Source: Prorocentrum cordatum
Taxonomy: Eukaryota; Sar; Dinophyceae; Prorocentrales; Prorocentraceae
DNA: 62,000 bases
Direction: 5' to 3'
NCBI GenBank assembly: GCA_963575745.1
Contig: CAUYUJ010011514.1
Coordinates: forward strand, 1 to 62,000
Made by a program: the position numbers and the translations under genes. Of the stretch, positions 11,098-20,674 are shown piece by piece (position 1 is the first letter of the stretch; every line of letters begins with the position of its first letter). The notes beneath the pieces are model-generated. The model made no database searches, was not told the origin of the DNA, and saw only the letters and a list, made by a program, of their open reading frames with translations.

Positions 11098-11560
11098 TGT
11101 AAACCCAAGAGTCATCAAGGATGTTGGAATCAACCACCCCTCCAAGCTCCCTCTTCATAGGCCCCTACAACAGTTAGTTCCATTGAGGGAACTGCCTCGT
11201 TGGAAGACGACCGCTGGAAGACCCTGAAGCATGCCAAAACATTGTTCTCGGGATTTCACCGTCACGGATCACCCTGGCTGCTGCGCGTTGGCGATCCGGA
11301 ATCGTGCCAGAACGCCATTTTTGGGACGTCAACACCGCGAATCAACATAACTGTGGCACCCGCATAATCCTGAATCCTTCCAGAACATCATGTCTGGTAC
11401 GTTGTAAGAATCCGTAAAACTCTTGCACATGTTGAAAAAAAAGGCATGGCGCTAAGGCGAGAGCCACATGTCGAAAAAGAATCACCCTCAATCCGTGAAA
11501 TTCTTGGGAGTTATTAAAACGAATGCGCGCGGCGCCAAGGCGAGAGCCACATGTTTAAAA
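11098..11560 (+). repeat. Inverted partner element, copy 2
   Basis: Plus-strand homologue of 1290-1740 (minus). It ends in repeated units of roughly 75 bp that contain GCGCTAAGGCGAGAGCCACA and TGTGAAA(C/T)(G/T)CTTG-like halves, seen at about 11447, 11529 and 11717; the last unit lies beyond the poly-A run. The layout GGA tract, body, short tandem units, poly-A resembles a non-LTR retroposon end. Confidence 0.7.
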
Positions 11561-11600
11561 CGACCCGCCCTCAATATGTGAAACGTTTGTCTATATATGC

Positions 11601-11645
11601 AATAAAAAAAAAAAACAAAAAAACAAAAAAAAAAAAAACAAAAAA

Positions 11646-11716
<71 letters not shown>
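11601..11716. repeat. Poly-A tract
   Basis: About 115 bases of A with a few C interruptions at the left side. It splits two of the CTAAGGCGAGAGCCACA units, so it expanded or was inserted inside the tandem-unit region. Confidence 0.97.
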
Positions 11717-11717
<1 letters not shown>

Positions 11718-11859
11718 GCGGCGCTAAGGCGAGAGCCACATTTTGAAAACCACCCGCCCTTCATATGTGAAACTCTTGCCACTTTTGAAGCTTCAGAAAC
11801 ATAAGAGTCTAAGCCGAAAGGCCCGCCCTAAAAACTGGCCTCGGGGAGCGACAAGGAGA

Positions 11860-12860
11860 AACGAGTTGCACGCGTGCCCTGGCTCTTGCACCAAGGAGCT
11901 GCTAGAGGCAGGAGGCTTTCGCCTCCTTCCTCCAGGAGTTTACTTGTGTGGCCGTAGGGGGAGGACGAACGACGAACGAACGAACGACGACGACGAACGA
12001 AAACAAGTATGTCCTGGCTCTTGCACACAGGAGCTGCGAGGGACAGGAGGCTTTCGCCTCCTTCCTCCAGGAGTTTCCTTCCGCGGCCAGGAGGGGGCGA
12101 ACGGCGAACGACGAACGAACGACAAACGAAAATTAAGAGGTCCGAACTCGAGAATACAGCTGTGCAAGGAATCAGCATGTCCGAACTCTAGAACACAGCG
12201 TGCAAATCCACGGGGGCCAGGGGAAAGGGCGAACGAGCGGGCCAGGGAGGCCAGGGGCGGAGAGCGAAGGGGGCTGGGCCCAGGGCAAGGGCAGAGGAGA
12301 GGGCTGGGTCCAGGGCCAGGACAGGGGGCCAGGGAGGCCAAGGGAGGGGGGCCAGAGATGCCAGGGGGGGAGGGCGAGGGGGGCCAGGTCGGGGGCAAAG
12401 GCAGGGGGGAGGGCTGGGTCCAGGGCAAAGCCAGGGAGGCCAGGGGGGAGGACGAACGACGAACGAACGAACGACGACGACGAACGACAAACAAACGAAC
12501 GCACGACGACGACGACGACGACGACAATAAGGAGGCCAGGGGGGGGACGGCGACGAACGGGAGGCCAGGGGGGGAGAGCGAGGGGAGCTGGGTCCAGAGA
12601 GTGAGTTGGGGAGGCCAGGGGGGACAGCGAAAGAAGCTGGGGAGGGCTGGGTCCAGAGCAAAGCCAGGACGGTCAGGGGGCAGGACGAACGACGAACGAC
12701 GAACGAACGAACGACGACGACGAAAACAAGTGGCACGCGTGCCCGGGCTCTTGCACAAAGGTGTCCGAGGCTCAGGGGGGCTGCCCTGGGAAGCCTGGGC
12801 GGGGGGGGGCAGAGGGGGGGGGCAGGGGGGCGAACGACACGACACGACACGACACGGAAA
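11860..12860. repeat. GACGAAC repeats, GGAGGC hairpins and G-rich DNA
   Basis: GACGAAC/GACGACGA short repeats alternate with a duplicated segment (about 11900-11965 and 12040-12100) that contains GGAGGCTTTCGCCTCC, a perfect 6-bp stem with a TTTC loop. From 12200 the DNA is GGCCAGGG-rich. A palindromic CACAGCTGTG core within GTCCGA-(A/G)CTC repeats also appears (about 12137, 12180, 13403, 13787, 13819). Long open frames are composition artefacts. Confidence 0.85.
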
Positions 12861-13785
12861 TAAAAATGGCCCAGGGGGGCTACCCTGGGAAGCGTGGACA
12901 GGGGGGGGGGGACGAACGACACGACGAACGACGAAAATAAAGGGTTCCGTGGCCCAGGGGGGCTACCCTGGGAAGCGTGGACAGGGGGGGGGCGAGGGGG
13001 ACGAACGACACGACGAACGACGAAAATAAAGGGTTCCGTGGCCCAGGGGGGCTACCCTGGGAAGCGTGGACAGGGGGGGGGGCGAGGGGTACCCTGGGAA
13101 GCGTGGACAGGGGGGGGGGGGGCGAGGGGGACGGGGGGGGGCGAGGGGGACGAACGACACGACGACGACGAAAATAAAGGGTTCCGTGGCCCAGGGGGGC
13201 TACCCTGGGAAGCGTGGACAGGGGGGGGCGAGGGGAGCGAACGACACGACGAACGACGAAAATAAAAAGGTTCCGTGGCCCAGGGGGGCTACCCTGGGAA
13301 GCGTGGACAGGGGGGGGGCGAGGGGTACCCTGGGAAGCGTGGGACGAGGAGGGCGGGGGGGGGCGAGGGGACGAACGACACGACGAACGACGAAAATAAA
13401 GATGTCCGAGCTTAGAGCACAGCTGTGCAAGAGAACAAAAGGTTCCGTGGCCCCGGCGGGCTACCCTGGGAAGCGGACAGGGGGGGGGGCGAGGGGGGGG
13501 CGAGGGGGACGAACGACACGACGAACGACGAAAATAAAGGGTTCCGTGGCCCAGGGGGGCTACCCTGGGAAGCGTGGACAGGGGGGGGGCGAGGGGTACC
13601 CTGGGAAGCGTGGACAGAGGGGGGGCGAGGGGGACGAGGGGGGGGGCGAGGGGGACGAACGACACGACGAACGACGAAAATAAAGGGTTCCGTGGCCCAG
13701 GGGGGGCTACTCTGGGAAGCGTGGACAGGGGGGGGGCGAGGGGGACGAACGGCACGACGAACGACGAAAATAAAGATGTCCGAGC
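12860..13785 (+). repeat. G-rich minisatellite, unit about 85-95 bp
   Basis: About nine tandem units. Each has GGTTCCGTGGCCCAGGGGGG, CTACCCTGGGAAGCGTGGACA, a G8-G13 run, GCGAGGGGGACGAACGACACG and ACGAACGACGAAAATAAA. Unit length varies mainly through the G runs and through partial duplication of the CTACCCTGGGAAGCG part (13080-13110, 13320-13345, 13600). The G runs are candidates for quadruplex formation. Confidence 0.93.
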
Positions 13786-13859
13786 TCTGGAGCACAGCTG
13801 TGCAAGAGAATAAACAGGTCCGAGCTCTAGAACACAGCTGTGCAAACGAATAAAGTGGT

Positions 13860-14285
13860 CGGAGCGGAATGGAGGCCGGCGCCGCGCCGTGCCGCAAGAA
13901 CGAGGCCAGGGCGGAAGGGCGCGCTGGCTGGCGGGTGGGGGACGCGGAAAGCGCATGCGACCTGCGGAAGGGGGGCCGGCACCGTGGCGCGCCGGGACAG
14001 AACTGAGGAGGGGCGACGCGAAATGAAGGGGTCGGGGCAGGGGCGGCACCCGGCTGCCGGGGACAGAGGGGTGGCGAAGGGGGGCCGCCGGGGACAGAGC
14101 TGGGGACAAGGGGGGGGCCACGCGAATTAAAGTGGTCGGGGCGGAGGGGCGCTCGGCTAATGAGGGCCGAAGGGTGGCGAAGACCGACGAGGAAGCCAAA
14201 ATCATTTGTTGTATCAAGTGTGGGCCCTAGTTTGGCCTCGTGGGGAGGGGAGCGACTTGCGACCAACCCCCTTTTTGATCGACGC
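13860..14285. other. G-rich spacer, no feature recognised
   Basis: High-GC DNA with GGGGACAGAG and GCCGGGGACAGAG short repeats. I see no gene, RNA or clear element here. Confidence 0.6.
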
Positions 14286-14287
14286 CC

Positions 14288-14570
14288 TCCAAGATGGCCC
14301 CAAGAAGCCCCCAGGAGACCCCAAGAGGCCCCAAGACGGCCCCAACATGGCCACAAGAGGCCCCCAAGAGGCCCCCTGGAGGACCCCAAGAGGACCCCAA
14401 GAGGACCCCAAGCGGCCCCGCGAGCCCCCCCCCCCTCCGAGGCACCCAAGACGCCCAAGTGTCCCCCAGGACCGCCAAGAAACCCCCAAGACGTCCCAAG
14501 AGGCCACCAAGAAGCGCCCAAGAGATATCCCAACAGGCTACGGGAGGCATCCAAGAGACCTCTGGACCTT
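14288..14570. repeat. CCCCAAGAGG-type decamer repeat
   Basis: Degenerate tandem CCCCAAGAGGCC/CCCCAGGAGACC units of 9-12 bases. Frames in both directions stay open but encode only a repeated Pro/Arg/Lys or Trp/Gly/Leu pattern. Confidence 0.9.
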
Positions 14571-14574
14571 ATGC

Positions 14575-15069
14575 TTGCCCTCCTCGTCCAGCTCATCCTT
14601 CCTCCTCCTGCTCCTTTTCTTCCCCCTCGTCCTCCTCCCCCTCATCATCATCATCATCACCACCACCACCACAACCATCATCATCATCAGCAGCAGCAGC
14701 ATCAGCACCATCATCGTCGTCATCAGCAACAGCATCAGTATCGTCATCATCACCACCACCATCATGATCATCATCATCCGCATGATCATCACCATCCGCA
14801 TGATCATCATCAACAACATCATCAAGATCATTATCATCATATTCACCTTCATCATCGTCATCATCCGCAGCATCATCATCCTAATCACCACAGACACCAC
14901 AGACACCACCACCAACATCATCATCATCATCATAATTATCACCACCACCAACCACCATCAGCATCATCACGATCATAATCAGCATCATCATCATCCTCAT
15001 CATCAGCACCACCATCAACAGCATTATCATCATTATCCATCACCACCACCACCGTCCCCACCACCATCC

Positions 15070-15116
<47 letters not shown>

Positions 15117-15290
15117 TTCCTCATGATCTGCATCATCATCAGCGGCATCATCATTAGCAGCAGCATCATCGTTATAATCAGCACCACCACCAACAACATC
15201 ATCGTCATCAGCTTCCTCCTCGTCGTCGTCATCATCAACAACATCATCATTACGCCCATCGTCCTCATCATCAACAGCATGTTTATAATC
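14575..15290. repeat. Interrupted (CAT)n/(ATC)n repeat
   Basis: CTC at the left, then CAT/CAC/CAG triplets, a pure ATC run at about 15065-15115 and more degenerate triplets to 15290. Open frames are poly-His, Ile or Met artefacts. Confidence 0.95.
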
Positions 15291-15419
15291 GTATTCCTTC
15301 TCCCCACTCCCTCCTCCGTCCATCCAGACTCCCACTTCTCCTCCTTCTCCTCCTCCCTCCTTCGCACGGTTCGGCCTTCCCCCTCCCTACTCCCGCACAT
15401 CCCTAGTCGTCTCAACTCG

Positions 15420-15585
15420 CCTGGACATCGTTTCAGGATGGGCTGGCGGGGATACGTTTTGTTCGCGAGCGCGCAGGTGCGCCTGGCACCGACAGAGCGA
15501 AGCAGCAAGCCACTATCTAAATTAAGCCTCGAGCGCGCAAGACCCACGCTGCAGCTCAGGCTGGCGGGGATATATTTTTTTTGTC
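15420..15585. repeat. Short dispersed motif GGCTGGCGGGGATA, two copies
   Basis: GGCTGGCGGGGATACGTTTTG at about 15440 and GGCTGGCGGGGATATATTTTTT at about 15560; a third copy is near 22868. On the minus strand all three can be read as K-(K/I/T)-YPRQP. Either a short element end or a conserved 5' segment carried by retroposed copies; function unknown. Confidence 0.55.
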
Positions 15586-15959
15586 GCGGCCGCCTGCGAA
15601 AGCGCACGGGGCGTCAAAGGTAAGTCCGGGGCGCGGTCCCTACAAATCATACAGCGACAAGCAAGCAAAGGCGCGATACCGAGCGCGCGAGCAGAACCTA
15701 CCGCCGGGTGAGCAGCTGGCGGAAGCTGAACTGGGGCACCAGGGGTGGGGACTGCAAGCTGCTGGGGCTGCAAGCTGCACACGTGCGAGACCCAGATGGA
15801 GCACCAGGGTGAATTAAACCCGCTCGCCAGGAAGCGTCGTTGACTGGGCTGTAGAAACACAGATGCTGCGTCAGACCAACAGGGCTGCACCGCCTGATGA
15901 ACTAAAACCCAGACCCGCCAAGCCAGCGAACATGAGACCAAAGCCGGATAGGTGCAAGC

Positions 15960-16350
15960 ACTCTCGGATCCGGTGCAGGTACCATGGGAGCTGACCACCA
16001 GGTACGCTGTAGGACCTTGTCGCCACCGGGCGCCAGGGGCCATTGCCACAGACGTGGCGAAGTGTGGGACCACGAGTAGCCCAGCGACAGCAGGCCAGCA
16101 GGGGACACGCAGATCCGTACAAGAAGGCTGCACCACTCCTGATCGAACCGGCGGCCATAACCCCACAGGGCCAGCTTCAGACACGGCCGGCTGAGGCAGT
16201 GACTGAGGACCAGATGCCAGGAGAATGCAGACGCATACGCTGGAACTGGCCTGGTGGCGTGAGTCGAAGACGCCACGCAGAGGGACGAAACCGCGATTTG
16301 CACGGGATGGAGGAGGCCGGGGCAGGTGGGACGAGGCACCACCGGCCCCG
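15960..16350 (+). repeat. Segmental duplication, copy A
   Basis: Matches 23215-23560 in the same orientation: GGACCTTGTCGCCACCGGGC/AACCTTGTCGCCACAGGGC, AAGAAGGCTGCACCACTCCT/AAGAAGGCTGAACCACTCCT, GACACGGCC, GACGCC(A/G)CGCAGAGGGA and GGGGCAGGTGGGAC. No reading frame is shared cleanly, so it is treated as non-coding. Confidence 0.75.
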
Positions 16351-16439
16351 GCAGAGGAACCGGGAACCCAACCGCGGGGGGGCCACCCCGGCGCGGGAGG
16401 GCACCCGGGGGCGCGGGGGAGAGACGCGTCAAGGGTGAC

Positions 16440-17880
16440 CGAACCCGCTGTCGAGCCTGCGCTGTGGCTGACAGCAGTCGTTTCTGGCCCGCTTCCCGCG
16501 CCTCGCTGCAGGGAGGTACCAGGGAGGGCCGCAACCCTGCGCGGTGGCGCAGCTCGCTTCTGGCCTAACGGGCCCTGCTTGCCTCGGTGAGGACGCTGAG
16601 ACCGAGCCTCCGACTCCCTCTGGCCGGACGGGCCCTGCCTTTCCTCGAGAGGTCTGCTGGCCACCAGGGTTGCCAGTGCGGGCGTCAGGGTCCGGATTGA
16701 GACGGACGCGGCTGACGCCCCCTTCCTCCAGGCCGACCGTGCCCTGCTTCATCCTGTGAGCTGACCGCCAGGGTTGTCCGCATGTACGTCAGGACACGGA
16801 CATCGGACGCAGAGGGTGTCTCGATCGCCTGAGGGAGGACGACAGGAAATGGACGTCAGATGCAAGGAGTGCCTCGTTCGCCGGCAAGGGGACGGGATGG
16901 GGCCGTCGCTCCCTTGCTTCCCGCTGCGGGACCGGCACGAGCGCCATTCCGCCTTCTGCAAGCCAAACGGGCCTGGCTTCTCCTTGCAAGGTCCGCAGGC
17001 CACCAGGGGTGTACCCTTGGACGACAGAGCGCGGAGGTCGGATGCCAAGGGTGCCCCGTTCCCCTGGGATCCTTCCGCGAGTGACGGCCGCACTTTCGGA
17101 AGCATCTCCCAGGCAGCCCGAATTGTGAGGGACGTCTCCGAGCGCGGGCGCGCCCCCTGCGGCGCTGCCAACTGTCGCAACGATGCTGTCTCCAGGAGTG
17201 TCTGAAGTGGGACCTTCCTGACTGTCGCCAGGGAACTGCTGCTGCTGCTGCTGCTGCTGCGGTGGATGCTGGTGCAAGGGAGCTGTCGCCAGGGGGCCGG
17301 TGCTGCTGTCATCCAACTCCATCGGGGATGGGTGTCCATCCAACGCGCCGCTGTCCGATCCGAGGTGCGGGCCTCTGGTGGCTGCGGAAGCTCTGTCGGG
17401 AGGGTGTGCGCCTTCCCGCAGTGGCTCTCCACCAGGGCGGTCGCGGGTAGCTGCTGTGGGGCGTTGCTGTGCACCAGGGTCTGAGCGGCTGCCAGAGAGG
17501 GTGCGGGGGCGCGAGACATCGCCGCTTCCTTCTGGCCAAACGGGCCCAGTATCACTTTGGTGAACCGATGAGACTGACAACACCCCCTTCTGACCTAACG
17601 GGCCCTGCTTCTCCTTGCGAGTCCGATGACGCAACCGCAGCGTTCCCTTCTGGCCTAACGGGCGCTGCTTCTCTTGAAGAGGTCTACTGGCTGCCGGCGG
17701 TGCCCGCGAGGGCGTCAGGACTCGGACGCTGGGATGCGAGGGTGCCTTGTTCGCCAAAGGACACAGGGATGCAAGGGTGCGAGGGGACAGCATGGACAGG
17801 AACGTGAGGAACGCGCCCGTTCTCTTCGGGACTGACAGGCCCTGCGTCCCCGAGAGCACTGGTGACCGCCAGGGTTGTCC
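16440..17880. repeat. Cluster of TTCTGGCCTAACGGGCCCTG repeats, left arm
   Basis: A 26-base unit, core TTCTGGCCTAACGGGCCCTG followed by CTTCTC, recurs at about 16558, 16618, 16957, 17528, 17589 and 17648, with degenerate copies near 16729 and 17819. Copies are mostly about 59 bases apart when paired. The same unit reappears on the other side of the PPR gene (21040-21725). The minus frame reads (E/Q)KQGPLGQKG or GPVRPEG. A CTG run at 17235-17261 encodes a Gln stretch on the minus strand (QQQQQFPGDSQEG). Confidence 0.85.
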
Positions 17881-20674
17881 GTATGGACGTGAAGAGCCGG
17901 ACATCGGATGCAGACTTGCCACGAAGGTAATTAGCTGTGTCCGGGAAGGGAATCCAGGAACGGCTGACGGCCGTCTGCACGCGCGCAGCAGGAGACCGAA
18001 GCCAATCCAGGAATGGCATAGCGACCAGGGCAAAGCATAGCACCCGAAGGCCAGGAACGGCTAACGGCCGTAAATACGCGTGTAAACCTGAGAGAACACG
18101 GCTGACGGCCGTAGACACTTGGGAGAGTGGGATAGCCAGGGATACGGCTGATGGCCGTCTGCACGTGTTCATGTCCAATTTACCTGATGCCGAATGCTGC
18201 CACAGCCGCCCCCTCCTCCTTCCACAGCCACAGCCGTCGTCGTGCTCTCCATCTCTTCCCACCGTGCCACTGCCGCGGCCACTGCACTCCCTGCCGCTGC
18301 CCTCGAGGCAGCTGCCACTGCGAACGCGCTGCTCAGGGCGTCGAGGGGTGATGATGCTGGGCTCCAGCTTCACGGCAGCCATCTCGCTTAGCAGCGCCAT
18401 TGCCTGCTGCCTCTGGCAACGCCTGCTCCTCTCGCACTCGCTGTTGAGGGCGCCGTAAGTGATGATACTGGGCTCCAGCCGCACGACCACCATCTCACTC
18501 AGCGACGCCACCAACTGCTGCCGCTGGCAACGCCTGCTCTCCTCGCACGACCTGTTCAGGATGCTGTAGGTGATGATATTGGGCTCCAGCTTCACGACCA
18601 TCATCTGGCTCAGCAGCGCCACGACTTGCTGCCACAGCCGACGAGTGCTCATCTCGCATTCGCTGACCACGGGGTCGTAGGTGATGATGTTGGGCTCCAG
18701 CTTCACAACTTTCGTCTCGCTCAGCAGCACCACGGGTTGCTGCCACAACCGACGCCTGCTCTTCTCGCACGCGTTGTACACAGTGACGTAGGTGATGTTG
18801 GCGGGCTCCAGCTTCGCGACCACCATCTCGCTCGGCAGCGCCACGGCCCACTGCCACCGCCAACGCCTGCTCCTCTCGCACGCGCTGTTGAGGGCGCCGT
18901 AAGTGAGAATGTTGGGCTCCAGCTGCATGACCACCATCTCGCTCGGCGACGCCACCAACTGCTGCCGCTGGCAATGCCTGCTCTCCTCGCACGACCTGTT
19001 CAGGATGCCGTAGGTGATGATTTTGGTCTCCAGCTTCACGAACACCATCTGGCTCAGCAGCGCCACGACTTGCTGCCACTGCCAATGCCTGCTCTTCTCG
19101 CGCTCGCTGTTCAGGGTGCCGTTGGTGATAATGTTGGGCTCCAGCTTCGCGACCCGGATCACGCTCAGCAGCACCACAGCCTGCTGCCACTGCCAACACC
19201 TGCTCTTCTCGCACGCGCTGCTCACAGTTGCGTAGGTGATGCTGCTGGGCTCCAGCTTCGCGTCCCGGGTCTCGCTCCGCAGCGCCACGACGCGCTGCCA
19301 CTTCCAACGCCTGCTCTTCTCGCACGCGCTGTTCACAGGGACGTAGGTGATGATGATGTCGGGCTCCAGCTTCACGACTGCCATCTCGCTCAGCAGTGTC
19401 GCAACGTGCTGCCACTGCCAGCGCCTGCTCTTCTCGCACGCGCTGTTCACAATGCCGTGGGTGATGATAACGGGCTCCGGCTTCACGACCACGACCTTGC
19501 TCAGCATCGCTACTGCTGGCTGCCGCTGCCAACGCCTGCTCTTCTCGCACGTCCTGCTCGCAGTGCCGCAGGTGATGATACCAGGCTCCAGCTTCACGAG
19601 CCGGATCTCGCTCAGAGGCGCCACATACCGCTGCGATTGCCAACGCCTGCTCTTCTCGCACGTCCTGTTCACAGTGCCGTAGGTGATCTTGGCGGGCTCC
19701 GGCTTCACGACCACCATCTCGCTCAGCAGCGCCACTGCAAACTGCCACATCCAACGCATGCCCTTCTCGCACGCGCTGTTCAGGATACAGTAGGTGATGT
19801 TGGGTTCCAGCTTCGCGACCACGATCTCGCTCCGCAGCGCCACGACCAGCTGCCACTGCCAACGCCTGCTCTTCTCTCCGACGCTGTTCACAGTGACGTA
19901 GGTGATGATGGTGGGCTCCAGCTTCGCTCCCAACATCTCGCTGAGCCGAGCCAGAGCTGGCTGACACTGCCCCTGCTCGCAGGCGCTGATCACAGTGCTG
20001 TAGCGGCTGATGTTGGCCTCCAGCTTCACGACTGCCATCTCGCTCAGCAGCGCCACAACCTGCTGCCAACGCCAACACCTGCTCTTCTTGCACGTGCTGT
20101 TCAGGGCGCCGGAGGTGATGATGTCGGGCTCCAGCTTCACAACCACGATCTCGCTCAGCAGCGCCACTGCTGGCTGCCACTGCCAACGCCTGCTCTTCTC
20201 GCACGCGCTGTTCACAGTGCCGTAGGTGATGATGTTGGGCTTCAGCTTCACGACTGCCATCCCGCTCAGCAGCGCCATGGCCGTCAGCCACTGCCGCAGC
20301 CTTCTCGCCTCGCGCTCGCTGGGAAGGGCTGCGGTTCGCTGCCCGCTCGGGCGGATTCGCTGCCAGGGGGAGGAGGGCGAATGGGCGCGAAGGGGTTTTT
20401 TGTCAAGAAGCTGGCGGATGGCCTCGTCGCCCTGTCCCTGCCAGGCAGGTCCGTTGTTCCCCGCGAGGAGGCTTCGAAAGCACCAGGGGCGGCGGCAGGC
20501 AGAGTCACAGCGAGGCGTCGCTGGGTCTCGCCCACAACCAGGCGCGACGACATCCCCAGACTCTCCGGGTAGCGGGCTCCGTATCTGCCGTCGGCCACGG
20601 GGGAGGCCTCGGGGGCGCCGGCCGGAGCGTCTGCGCCGAACGCGTAGACGTGCCCGTCTGTGGCCCGCACGCAC
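17684..20674 (-). CDS. Pentatricopeptide repeat (PPR) protein
   Basis: A 996-residue minus-strand frame. From about residue 133 to 800 it is built of 17-18 tandem units of the form N-S-A-C-E-K-S-R-R-W-Q-W-Q-x-x-V-A-L-L-S-E-M-V-V-V-K-L-E-P-N-I-I-T-Y-G-T-L. PPR proteins are helical-repeat RNA binders, mostly acting in organelle RNA processing; that role is inferred from the family. Most units are 37 residues rather than the canonical 35, because Trp-Gln is doubled in the first helix region; one unit (near 19950-20000) is 34. No catalytic domain is visible. The first 130 residues and the last 190 run through local repeats (GGCC hairpins at 17960-18158 lie in the C-terminal part), so the true start and end are uncertain; the repeat block at 18290-20280 is secure. 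The intact frame over 2 kb argues for selection. Confidence 0.8.
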   Translation of the reverse strand: MRAGHRRARLRVRRRRSGRRPRGLPRGRRQIRSPLPGESGDVVAPGCGRDPATPRCDSACRRPWCFRSLLAGNNGPAWQGQGDEAIRQLLDKKPLRAHSPSSPWQRIRPSGQRTAALPSEREARRLRQWLTAMALLSGMAVVKLKPNIITYGTVNSACEKSRRWQWQPAVALLSEIVVVKLEPDIITSGALNSTCKKSRCWRWQQVVALLSEMAVVKLEANISRYSTVISACEQGQCQPALARLSEMLGAKLEPTIITYVTVNSVGEKSRRWQWQLVVALRSEIVVAKLEPNITYCILNSACEKGMRWMWQFAVALLSEMVVVKPEPAKITYGTVNRTCEKSRRWQSQRYVAPLSEIRLVKLEPGIITCGTASRTCEKSRRWQRQPAVAMLSKVVVVKPEPVIITHGIVNSACEKSRRWQWQHVATLLSEMAVVKLEPDIIITYVPVNSACEKSRRWKWQRVVALRSETRDAKLEPSSITYATVSSACEKSRCWQWQQAVVLLSVIRVAKLEPNIITNGTLNSEREKSRHWQWQQVVALLSQMVFVKLETKIITYGILNRSCEESRHCQRQQLVASPSEMVVMQLEPNILTYGALNSACERSRRWRWQWAVALPSEMVVAKLEPANITYVTVYNACEKSRRRLWQQPVVLLSETKVVKLEPNIITYDPVVSECEMSTRRLWQQVVALLSQMMVVKLEPNIITYSILNRSCEESRRCQRQQLVASLSEMVVVRLEPSIITYGALNSECERSRRCQRQQAMALLSEMAAVKLEPSIITPRRPEQRVRSGSCLEGSGRECSGRGSGTVGRDGEHDDGCGCGRRRGRLWQHSASGKLDMNTCRRPSAVSLAIPLSQVSTAVSRVLSGLHAYLRPLAVPGLRVLCFALVAMPFLDWLRSPAARVQTAVSRSWIPFPDTANYLRGKSASDVRLFTSIRTTLAVTSALGDAGPVSPEENGRVPHVPVHAVPSHPCIPVSFGEQGTLASQRPSPDALAGTAGSQ
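17960..18158. repeat. Four ACGGC-TGATG-GCCGT hairpins
   Basis: Perfect 5-bp inverted arms around a five-base loop at 17960-17974, 18058-18072, 18098-18112 and 18144-18158. Loops are TGACG, TAACG, TGACG and TGATG: arms are constant while loops vary. They start right after the PPR repeats end. Confidence 0.9.

Noticed and set aside
11743-14217. Frames over 400 residues on both strands
   Set aside because: They run through the G-rich minisatellite and GACGAAC repeats, and are open on both strands at once.
18495-20291. 598-residue second minus frame over the PPR region
   Set aside because: Periodic GAAERDGSREAGAQHHHL pattern is the +1 reading of the same repeats; the in-phase frame has the PPR consensus.
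18626-20572. 648-residue plus-strand frame opposite the PPR gene
   Set aside because: It is the antisense shadow of the PPR repeats (LQLHDHHLAQQRHG periodic pattern), with no independent motif.
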